Shown in pieces: positions 57,174 through 64,000 of a stretch of 64,000 nt of DNA. Position 1 is the stretch's first letter; each line of letters starts with the position of its first letter. Under the pieces are notes generated by a model. The model saw nothing but the letters and a program-made list of their open reading frames with translations. It ran no database searches and was not told the origin of the DNA. The stretch is from GCA-2706205 sp964215955 (lineage in GTDB: Bacteria > Bdellovibrionota > Bacteriovoracia > Bacteriovoracales > Bacteriovoracaceae). The stretch is from positions 62,001 through 126,000 of the forward strand of contig CAXPDR010000030.1 of assembly GCA_964215955.1 (NCBI GenBank), in the 5' to 3' direction. The position numbers and the translations under genes are program-made.

Positions 57174-57479
57174 TTAATGTGCAAATTTATTCTTCTCATT
57201 CTTCATTAAGCGAGACATGGTAAAAAAAGCTTTTTTACCTGCAGTCACCATTTTTTCTGAACGCTTTCTAACGTAAAGAGTACTTCGTTTTGGTCTAGCT
57301 AATGATAGCCCACAACTTATAGGCTTCTCTTTAGCCGAATCATTTTGATCCAACCAGATTTCCAATTTCCAGCCATCACTTAGATTGAATTTTCCTAAAA
57401 TACTATTGGCCAAAAAGGCCATAGTTTTAAAATGCTTGTTATAATTGCCTTCCAAGTTGTCGTGCAATTCTAATTCCAT
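57174..57479 (-). CDS. Small HPF/YfiA-like protein
   Basis: 101 residues, AAGGAGGAG directly upstream. The pattern of a beta-alpha-beta-beta-beta-alpha fold with a basic last helix (SLARPKRSTLYVRKRSEKMVTAGKKAFFTMSRLMKNEKNKFA) recalls the hibernation-promoting factor fold. In true HPFs the last helix binds the small ribosomal subunit. The N-terminal half (MELELHDNLEGNYNKHFKTMAFLANSILGKF) lacks the exact HPF signature, so the match is weak. It is first in the operon ahead of the L25/Ctc-like gene (11-base gap), which strengthens a ribosome-protection hypothesis. It is divergent from a LysR gene. Confidence 0.45.
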   Translation of the reverse strand: MELELHDNLEGNYNKHFKTMAFLANSILGKFNLSDGWKLEIWLDQNDSAKEKPISCGLSLARPKRSTLYVRKRSEKMVTAGKKAFFTMSRLMKNEKNKFAH

Positions 57480-57563
57480 AAGTACTCCTCCTTGTTGTCC
57501 ATTTCTGAGGCAAAGTTAATCTCAGTTGATATTATGGCACACTCAAATATAATTAAAATTGAA

Positions 57564-57599
57564 TATATAGTTAGGTCTATATAACTAAAAATCTATATA
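57564..57599. promoter_or_regulatory. Repeated CTATATA half-sites between HPF-like and LysR genes
   Basis: TATATAG at 57564-57570 and CTATATA at 57577-57583 form an inverted repeat with a 6-base centre. A third copy CTATATA is at 57593-57599, 16 bases after the second. It lies immediately before the LysR ribosome-binding site and is a good candidate autoregulatory operator shared by the divergent genes. Confidence 0.45.
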
Positions 57600-57609
57600 A
57601 GGATAAAGA

Positions 57610-58479
57610 ATGTACAAGATAAATTTCAACCACTTATACTATTTTCTCACCATCGCGAAAGAAGGATCAATCGTCAAAGCTTCAAAAAAACTTAATATGA
57701 CTCAACCCGCGATCAGTCACCAACTAAAATTACTTGAAACTGATTTAGGAAAAAAATTATTTGATAGAAAAGGTCGAAGATTAGTTCTCAACGAAGAAGG
57801 TGAAGTTGTTATGGATTATGCCAATAAAATATTCAGGCACTCAGAAGAAATGATTCAATTTCTTAAAACCGATAACAAAGAAATTATAAAAATTATTAAA
57901 GTCGGCGCAGTACCATGGCTTTCCAAGGAACAAATTTATCATTTTCTAAAACCTCTTCTCAATAATCCCCACATTAGCCTAGAAGTTTTTGAAAAAGACT
58001 TAGAGACCTTAATAAAAGAAGTTCAAGATAATAAATTAGATATTATACTTTGTGATTCACCATATTCTGGACGCTCAAAAAAATTACAAGGACACCGCAT
58101 TTCTATTGATCCAATCTATTGTGTCACATCTAGCAAAAAGAATATTCAAGGTAAATTTCCAAAATCTCTAAATGATAAAAAAGTTGTACTCTACCCTGAA
58201 GCTTGCATAATGAATGACAAAATTGATGTATTTGTTAAGAAAAATAAAATAAACTTCAACGTTCTTGGAACTTTTAGCGATAGCACTCTAATGAAAATCT
58301 GTATTGAGAAAACTAATGCTATAGGATTTTTACCACAAAGCGTAATCAAGGAAAGCCTAAAGCAAAAAACCTTATTTAAAATTGGAGAATTGGGGGAATT
58401 AAAATTCTCAATGTGGGCGATCACCAAAAAAGACATAAAAAAAGATAGCTTAATTTTTAATTTGATAAAAAAATCTTGA
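57610..58479 (+). CDS. LysR-family transcriptional regulator (next to RND pump)
   Basis: 289 residues, AAGGATAAAGA before the ATG. The HTH FYFLTIAKEGSIVKASKKLNMTQPAISHQLKLLETDLGKKLFDRKGRRLVLNEEG is canonical. The effector domain (IKVGAVPWLSKEQIYHFLKPLL, DNKLDIILCDSPYSG) resembles the NhaR group, where FYFL-x-A-x-EGS-I-x-A and SPY-type segments are typical. NhaR responds to sodium; that link is only suggested by resemblance. It lies 130 bases from the divergent HPF-like operon and 85 bases upstream of the RND pump gene on its own strand, so either could be its target. Confidence 0.85.
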   Translation: MYKINFNHLYYFLTIAKEGSIVKASKKLNMTQPAISHQLKLLETDLGKKLFDRKGRRLVLNEEGEVVMDYANKIFRHSEEMIQFLKTDNKEIIKIIKVGAVPWLSKEQIYHFLKPLLNNPHISLEVFEKDLETLIKEVQDNKLDIILCDSPYSGRSKKLQGHRISIDPIYCVTSSKKNIQGKFPKSLNDKKVVLYPEACIMNDKIDVFVKKNKINFNVLGTFSDSTLMKICIEKTNAIGFLPQSVIKESLKQKTLFKIGELGELKFSMWAITKKDIKKDSLIFNLIKKS

Positions 58480-58564
58480 ATATCTAGACTTTTCTTTCAC
58501 ACAAAGACGAAAATATATTGAAACGATAAAATAAAAAAATATAACGATAATTCAGGATATATTC

Positions 58565-61500
58565 ATGATCACATATTTTGCCAAAAGACACCTACTTTCA
58601 AATGTAATCTTCTTTGGAATAATCATCCTTGGCGCTTTCGCTTGGCAAAACATAGGAAAAGAAGAATTACCTGAATTTGCGAGTGATAGAATACGAATTA
58701 GTACGACCTATCCAGGAGCATCAGCTGAAGATGTAGAATTATTTGTAACAAAAATGATAGAAGATGAATTGTTAGGAGTTGTTGGGATTGAAGAAGTAAA
58801 AAGTACTTCAAGCCAGGGTTCATCAAATATTACAGTAACAATTGATGAGAACTACCCAGATAAGAAAGAAGCTATCCAGGATATAAAAGACGCAGCATTA
58901 AGGGCGAACCTGCCATCAGAAGTAAGAGATCTGCCAAGATTTAGACAATTTAAAAGCTCCGAGAAGGCCATACTAGATATTGGGATTTACCATAAAAAAC
59001 ATAAGTCTTTGGATAATAAATCAAGACAAGAACTACAAAAGTTTGTCCTTAGTTTTGAAAATCAACTTCTCGCTTTAGATGAGATTTCAAGTATTGATAA
59101 ATCCCATTATAAAAAACCTGAATTAAAAATATTAGTCGATCCGAAAAAAATTCTGAAAAAAGAATTGTCGTTATCCCAAGTAAAAAATCAGATTCAAAAC
59201 AATAATATAAGAGTCCCTATTGGATCTTTAAGCGACGTAGGTGAAAGTAAAATCACTGCACTCAATGAACTTGAAACACCAGATAGCTTAAATGCCTTAA
59301 TGCTACAAGGTAATTATGAAGGTGATGGAATTAAGCTTAAGGATATAGCCCAAATAGATTTTGGATTTGAAAAACCAACTTCTATCTTTAAAGTTAATGG
59401 CCATGAAGCTATATTCCTAAATATAAAAAAGAGTGTTTCAACTGATATTTTATCTGCTCACAGAGCTATTTCAGCCTTTATCACTAAGTTTCAAAAACTA
59501 AACAAAGATGCTCCAATTGGAATTATCTTAATGGATGATGAGTCTTATGCAGTTAGAAATAGACTCAATATCATAAGTTCAAATGGACTCATTGGTTTTA
59601 CTCTTATCGTTTTAATACTCCTTATATTTCTAGATTTTAAAACTGGTTTTTGGGTCGCCATGGGAATTCCTTTTACGATGAGTTTCACATTAATTATTGC
59701 TCATATAATAGGATACACTGTAAACAATATGACTCTCGCTGGAATTATTATTGTCTTAGGAATAGTAGTGGATGATGCTATTATTATTGCTGAAAATATC
59801 TCAAGACACAAAGAGCAAGGAAAGAGCCTTCTTAATGCAAGTATTGATGGTACCCGTGAAGTTTTCAAGCCAATTTTGGCGAGTATCATCACCACCTGTG
59901 TTGCATTTGTCCCTCTCATATTTTTTGAAGGTTTCTTTGGGAAATTAGTAACCTACATTCCTCTCATTGTTATTTTAATGCTCTTAGGGTCCTTAATTGA
60001 ATCATTATTCGTACTTCCCTCTCATTTATCTACAAAAACTCCCTTGGAAAAAGATTTAGAGCAAAAAGAACATTGGTTCAAAAAGTTTGAAACAAAATAT
60101 GAAGTTTTCATTACTAAAATCTTGCATCATCGAGCAATAACATTATCACTTTCAAGTTTAATAGTTATGGGTTCATTTTATATTTTTAATAAAGACATGA
60201 AATTTGCTATGTTTCCAAGAGAGGAAAGTAAAGAGGTATTTATAAAGATAAAAGCTTTTAAGAATGCTACAAAAGAAGAAACATCAAAATTGATAGAACC
60301 ATTAGAAATGTATATTGCCAAAGACACCAAGAATGTCGTCGGTTTAAGAACGAGTATTGCTCAAAGCCGTAGAGGTGGTACGGTAAAGTCAAATGAAGCC
60401 TCAATTCTCGTTGAGATTTTCCCTGCAGATGACAGAGCTGTAAAATTGAGTGACTTGATAAATGATTGGGAAAAGCAAGCTGAAAAGCTAGAGAAGATTG
60501 AGAGTGCTAAATTTTTAAGAGGAAGATGGGGACATGGTTCAGGAAATGCGATCGAACTTCAAATTCAGGAAAATGATAATAAAAAAAGAGATCAAATCTC
60601 ATCTATGCTTTCAAAAGAAATGAAAGCCATTTCTGATTTAGTTGATGTTGAAATTGAAGATCCACTCCAACGAAAGGAATACCTATTTTCTTTAAAACAA
60701 GTCGATATGATTAGATATAATGTATCTCCAACCAGTATTACGACAATATTAAGGTCATTCGTTGAAGGAAGTATCCTTTATACAATAAATAAAGGGGATG
60801 AAGAGGTTGATGTTCGTTTAACCGTCCCTGAAAGTGAAAAACAGGATTTAAATAATATTTTAAATCTTAGAGTGGAAAACAAAGAGGGACAGCTGATTTA
60901 TCTTAAAAATGTTGTGACAATTAAAGAAGAGATAAAGCCCATTAATATTGTTCGTAATAATTATAAAAGAGCGACAATGGTTTATGCCAATATGGCGAAA
61001 GATACCAACTCTACTCCTTTAGAGATTGCCCAAAAAATGGAAAAAGATATCTTTCCAAAAATAACAAATTTATTTCCAACTGCTATTTTAAAATTCAAAG
61101 GAGAAATTGAAGACACTAGAGAAAGCCAAGGAGAATTTCAAAACTCAATTATTATAGTAATCATCCTTATCTATTTCATTCTAATAATTATGTTTAATTC
61201 AATGTTTAAACCATTACTAATTCTTTCCATTGTCCCTTTTGCTGCAACTGGGGTTATTATTGCTCTTTATTTACATGAAATGAATATCTACGGTTTCTTT
61301 GCTGTCATAGGAGCTTTAGGAATGATTGGTGTTGTAATAAATGATGCCATTGTAATGATTGATAAAATAGAAAATTCTCATATCAAAGAATCTTTACATC
61401 CATGGGAAACGATTGCAAAAGTATCTGCAACTAGGCTTAGACCTGTTTTATTAACAACGATCACTACAGTTGCAGGTATTCTTCCTACGGCTTACGGAAT

Positions 61501-61627
61501 AGCGGGATATGATTCCATGCTAGCAGAAATGATGCTCACTATGGGCTGGGGGTTATTATTTGGAACAATTATTACCTTAATACTTGTTCCGCTACTTTAT
61601 TCATTCACAGTTAAAGAGCATTCATAA
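58565..61627 (+). CDS. RND-family efflux transporter (AcrB/MdtB-like inner-membrane pump)
   Basis: 1020 residues, standard HAE1-RND length. TM1 is NVIFFGIIILGAFAWQ, then the porter domain (STTYPGASAEDVELFVTKMIEDEL). TM2-6 include the proton-relay Asp pair in GIVVDDAIIIAENISRHKE. The second half has TM7-12 with IGVVINDAIVMIDKIEN and ILPTAYGIAGYDSML. The pump normally needs a membrane-fusion protein and a TolC channel. Neither is adjacent, so it must borrow them or the genes are elsewhere. The substrate is unknown. An 85-base gap separates it from a LysR gene that may control it. Its last 17 bases overlap the convergent hydrolase gene. Confidence 0.9.
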   Translation: MITYFAKRHLLSNVIFFGIIILGAFAWQNIGKEELPEFASDRIRISTTYPGASAEDVELFVTKMIEDELLGVVGIEEVKSTSSQGSSNITVTIDENYPDKKEAIQDIKDAALRANLPSEVRDLPRFRQFKSSEKAILDIGIYHKKHKSLDNKSRQELQKFVLSFENQLLALDEISSIDKSHYKKPELKILVDPKKILKKELSLSQVKNQIQNNNIRVPIGSLSDVGESKITALNELETPDSLNALMLQGNYEGDGIKLKDIAQIDFGFEKPTSIFKVNGHEAIFLNIKKSVSTDILSAHRAISAFITKFQKLNKDAPIGIILMDDESYAVRNRLNIISSNGLIGFTLIVLILLIFLDFKTGFWVAMGIPFTMSFTLIIAHIIGYTVNNMTLAGIIIVLGIVVDDAIIIAENISRHKEQGKSLLNASIDGTREVFKPILASIITTCVAFVPLIFFEGFFGKLVTYIPLIVILMLLGSLIESLFVLPSHLSTKTPLEKDLEQKEHWFKKFETKYEVFITKILHHRAITLSLSSLIVMGSFYIFNKDMKFAMFPREESKEVFIKIKAFKNATKEETSKLIEPLEMYIAKDTKNVVGLRTSIAQSRRGGTVKSNEASILVEIFPADDRAVKLSDLINDWEKQAEKLEKIESAKFLRGRWGHGSGNAIELQIQENDNKKRDQISSMLSKEMKAISDLVDVEIEDPLQRKEYLFSLKQVDMIRYNVSPTSITTILRSFVEGSILYTINKGDEEVDVRLTVPESEKQDLNNILNLRVENKEGQLIYLKNVVTIKEEIKPINIVRNNYKRATMVYANMAKDTNSTPLEIAQKMEKDIFPKITNLFPTAILKFKGEIEDTRESQGEFQNSIIIVIILIYFILIIMFNSMFKPLLILSIVPFAATGVIIALYLHEMNIYGFFAVIGALGMIGVVINDAIVMIDKIENSHIKESLHPWETIAKVSATRLRPVLLTTITTVAGILPTAYGIAGYDSMLAEMMLTMGWGLLFGTIITLILVPLLYSFTVKEHS

Positions 61628-62588
61628 AGATCTTTAAAAAGTCATCATAAGCTTCATAGAATGGCATATGACCTACACCTTCAAGCTCAAAAAGTTTCGC
61701 ATTGGGAAACTGCTTCACAATCTTTTTACCTAATTTATCATATTGCCCAAGCTTGTAATTTACACCAGGTTTCTTCCACCCTCTTCCAGGACCTGTTTTA
61801 TCCCTCGTCCCATTAATTATGACAACTGGTGATTTAACTGCAGAGAATTTTGCAGTTATATCTTCTGAAAAGATTGGCCCATAAGTTAAAGCATTATTCC
61901 AGGCGACCAGTTCTTTATCATTTCCAATTAATTGGCCACGATGCGCTTCTAATAAATTTTCATATTCGGGTTTCCAATCACCATCATAGTAATTCTTTTT
62001 TTGGTAATTTCTGATTTTATCGATATTTTTGTTTAGCTCTAAGTTGTAAAAAAAGTTAGTATCTTTAAACTCAGCGTACTTTCCATAGCTTTCTAACCCA
62101 ATAGAATTAACAAGGATTAATTTCTTTGTCATTTTTGGAAAGTCATAAGCAAAAGTCGTTGCTAACATTCCTCCCATGGAGTGTCCTACAATTATCGCTT
62201 CATTTATTTTTAAATGATTTAATAGTTTCTTTGTATTAAGAGCAAACTGGGGAAAACTAAATTGATATCTCCTCGGTTTTGTACTTTTACCAAAACCAAT
62301 CTGATCCGGAATAATGACACGAAAATCATTTTTCATAAGTTCAGTAGCTAAGCTTTCCCAATAGTATCCAGAAAAGTTTTTACCATGAAGGAGAACTATA
62401 ACATTTTCCGATTTTTTGTTTCCTATATCCATATAGGCCATATTCAGATCTTGATTTTGAGAATTAAATTTGAATTTTTTAACTTGAAATGGGTAATTAA
62501 AATTATCCAGTGTCGCATTATAGGATTTTTTTTGACTTGAGCAGCCAGTCAATACTATTAACATTAAGCAAATAAAAAAACTTCTCAT
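61611..62588 (-). CDS. Alpha/beta-hydrolase lipoprotein
   Basis: 325 residues with lipobox LTGC (Cys16) after MRSFFICLMLIV. Alpha/beta-hydrolase motifs: VIVLLHGKNFSGYYWESLA (oxyanion HG), VGHSMGGML with nucleophile Ser137, an acid probably in INGTRDKTGPG, and His in LEGVGHMPFYEAYDDF. It resembles haloalkane-dehalogenase/epoxide-hydrolase-type and esterase members; substrate unknown. A membrane-anchored version acts in the periplasm or at the surface. AAAGGATTAAA before the ATG overlaps the end of the GH13 gene; only one base separates them, so they share a transcript. Its 3' end overlaps the RND gene by 17 bases tail to tail. Confidence 0.85.
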   Translation of the reverse strand: MRSFFICLMLIVLTGCSSQKKSYNATLDNFNYPFQVKKFKFNSQNQDLNMAYMDIGNKKSENVIVLLHGKNFSGYYWESLATELMKNDFRVIIPDQIGFGKSTKPRRYQFSFPQFALNTKKLLNHLKINEAIIVGHSMGGMLATTFAYDFPKMTKKLILVNSIGLESYGKYAEFKDTNFFYNLELNKNIDKIRNYQKKNYYDGDWKPEYENLLEAHRGQLIGNDKELVAWNNALTYGPIFSEDITAKFSAVKSPVVIINGTRDKTGPGRGWKKPGVNYKLGQYDKLGKKIVKQFPNAKLFELEGVGHMPFYEAYDDFLKIFMNAL

Positions 62589-62589
62589 T

Positions 62590-64000
62590 TTAATCCTTTT
62601 CTATAAATCTTAATTCATAAGGCTTTAACTCTACTTCATCTACGACTAAATGAGTATTTGTCAGGTTAAACATAACTTTGATTTTATTATGTACGTCCCC
62701 TCTAGAGAAACATAGGCATCTAGAGTCAAGATCATATACTTCAATTTTTTCAGTGGGTGAAAAAACTGATTTTTTAGACTTATATTCAATAAGTTCCAAA
62801 ATACCATCTTTAATTTTCTCAGTATGAGAATCTATTTCTAGCGGGTAAGAAAGTTTTTTTCTATTAAGCCTACGTGGTATTCCACTTTCTTTATAACCTT
62901 CATCCCAGTTGAGACTACCTAATAAATTATGGACGTAGTGAGCTCCGATCCCAGGAAAAAACATAACGATAGAATGAGAATTAACAACCTTTCTTACAAA
63001 AGTATCTTCTTCCTCTTCTGGCTCCTTAAGCATACTTGCCCAAGTTATATTAAGTTCATAGGGACGAACGGTTCCATCTCGACTTACTTTTTTTCCAATG
63101 ACTCCACCTTTTTCTTCGGCTATTTCACACAATTTAAAGACATCTTTCTCCGGAACGATCCCTTCTAAACCTCTCATTCCAATACCATCGTGAGAAGCAG
63201 TAAAATTTAAATAAGTTGTTTCAGAGGATATATCAAAGACTTTTCTTGTCCAATCATGAATATATTCGTTTGTTTTAAACATTATGGCGTGTAAAACTAA
63301 TGGAGCTAAAGAGAAATTATAAATTATGTGAGCTTCATTTTGGCCATTTCCCCAATACGAAATGTTCTCCTCATGAGGTACGTTACTTTCAGTGACCAAA
63401 TATAAGTCCGTATTAATTTCATCAGCTATAGCTCTAAGCAATTGAACAAACTGATGCGTTTTTGGAAGATGCGAACAATTTGTACCAAACTCTTTCCACA
63501 TAAAGGGTACTGCATCGACTCTAAAATACTGTGCACCTTTTTCGATATAAAAGAAAAAAGTTTCTAATAAATATTTCATCATTTTGATATTACTTAAATT
63601 TGTATCGACCTGGTCTGCACTAAAAGTTGTCCACACATATTTTAACTCACCGTTAACTTCAAAAGGAGTGAATAATGGCGATGTTCTAGGTCTCACAATA
63701 AGTGGAATATATTCTTGAAATGAATCAGAATTAAAACGTTGTTCATCGACAAAATGAAACATTTTTTGTGCATCCACATCTCCAGCAATGGCCTTTTGAA
63801 AAATTTCATTTTCACTCGATAGATGATTAAACACACAGTCATACATTTTCTTAGCAGGTATATTTTCAATATCCTCCCAATCTCCATAGGTTTCTTCAAC
63901 TTTCTGATAGTCAGTTGGAGAAAAACCATCATCGCTTGTCCATGGGTAAAAAGGAAGAAGATGAACTATTGAAAATTTATTTTTAAGATCATTTTGTAAA
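62590..64000 (-). CDS. GH13 sucrose/glucosylglycerate phosphorylase-type enzyme (N-terminus outside window)
   Basis: The frame stays open to the right edge. In-frame translation upstream of the internal ATG at 63846 gives FSIVHLLPFYPWTSDDGFSP and then GDWEDI, the conserved start of GH13 subfamily 18. About 470 residues are visible. Catalytic residues: nucleophile Asp in YFRVDAVPFMWKEFG, acid/base Glu in YLVTESNVPHEENISYWG and stabilising Asp in FTASHDGIGMRG. Family members phosphorolyse sucrose, glucosylglycerate or similar glucosides to glucose-1-phosphate in the cytoplasm; the acceptor cannot be told here. No signal peptide can be judged because the N-terminus is missing. It is co-transcribed with the hydrolase lipoprotein one base downstream. 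Confidence 0.9.
   Translation of the reverse strand, partial: LQNDLKNKFSIVHLLPFYPWTSDDGFSPTDYQKVEETYGDWEDIENIPAKKMYDCVFNHLSSENEIFQKAIAGDVDAQKMFHFVDEQRFNSDSFQEYIPLIVRPRTSPLFTPFEVNGELKYVWTTFSADQVDTNLSNIKMMKYLLETFFFYIEKGAQYFRVDAVPFMWKEFGTNCSHLPKTHQFVQLLRAIADEINTDLYLVTESNVPHEENISYWGNGQNEAHIIYNFSLAPLVLHAIMFKTNEYIHDWTRKVFDISSETTYLNFTASHDGIGMRGLEGIVPEKDVFKLCEIAEEKGGVIGKKVSRDGTVRPYELNITWASMLKEPEEEEDTFVRKVVNSHSIVMFFPGIGAHYVHNLLGSLNWDEGYKESGIPRRLNRKKLSYPLEIDSHTEKIKDGILELIEYKSKKSVFSPTEKIEVYDLDSRCLCFSRGDVHNKIKVMFNLTNTHLVVDEVELKPYELRFIEKD

Noticed and set aside
63693..63932. Minus-strand frame overlapping the GH13 gene near the right edge
   Set aside because: It is a different frame of the GH13 coding sequence; in-frame translation shows the GH13 gene itself runs off the window edge.
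1..64000. Search for CRISPR arrays, insertion sequences, integrases or prophage genes
   Set aside because: No direct repeats with regular unique spacers, no transposase or integrase motifs and no phage structural genes were seen; the only tandem repeats are coding.

Overview
The window is AT-rich bacterial DNA packed with short operons on both strands. Lipoproteins, signal-peptide proteins, C-terminal-aromatic outer-membrane barrels and Cys-rich secreted proteins are unusually frequent, so the cell is Gram-negative. A TIGR02147/DUF4423 protein, many secreted hydrolases, L,D-transpeptidase, PrkA and choice-of-anchor B genes suggest Bdellovibrionota, perhaps the Bacteriovorax/Halobacteriovorax branch. 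That assignment is inference; the window has no rRNA to settle it. I see no CRISPR array, insertion sequence, prophage or integrase.

Layout. 1-11 kb: a partial glutamate dehydrogenase, a block of secreted proteins (L,D-transpeptidase, an alpha/beta-hydrolase-like protein) and a translationally coupled pair made of a 1051-residue exported protein of unknown family and a subtilisin-like protease. 11-15 kb: three tandem paralogous lipoproteins and a small exported protein with a Cys every 13 residues. 14.8-20.5 kb: a ParA/ParB pair, a 20-bp perfect inverted repeat, quinolinate synthase NadA with a cysteine desulfurase, and a UshA-fold lipoprotein that has lost metal ligands. 20.6-27.3 kb: two envelope proteins divergent from PrkA kinase, then RluA-type and MOSC enzymes and a lysozyme-like secreted protein. 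27.3-33 kb: outer-membrane barrels with a HAD phosphatase, tRNA-His and small secreted or membrane proteins, one with 27-residue Cys repeats.

33-41 kb: a glutathionyl-hydroquinone reductase / Tat-exported pirin / DoxX operon, a thioesterase, DUF952, a DnaB-like ATPase, a PAS histidine kinase with its response regulator, and a LysR gene divergent from an Old Yellow Enzyme gene. 41-48 kb: a TIGR02147 regulator divergent from a secreted HExxH protein, the glutathione-dependent formaldehyde oxidation pair (AdhC and FghA) with a divergent LysR gene that may be leaderless, a SAM-methyltransferase-like protein and a secreted 2H phosphoesterase-like protein. 48-57.5 kb: a photolyase-related protein lacking most expected Fe-S cysteines, a choice-of-anchor B protein, a Met/His-rich exported protein, a barrel, a GH97 glycosidase coupled to a DUF2391 membrane protein, and a probable stress operon (HPF-like, L25/Ctc-like, triple-BON protein). 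57.6-64 kb: LysR, a lone RND pump, a lipoprotein hydrolase and a partial GH13 sucrose-phosphorylase-type enzyme.

Recurring themes are envelope remodelling and secreted hydrolysis, glutathione, quinone and formaldehyde detoxification, and LysR control from divergent promoters. The most unusual items are the 13-residue Cys periodicity, the protease with its giant coupled partner, the inverted repeat beside parA, the Tat-exported pirin and two genes that look leaderless.
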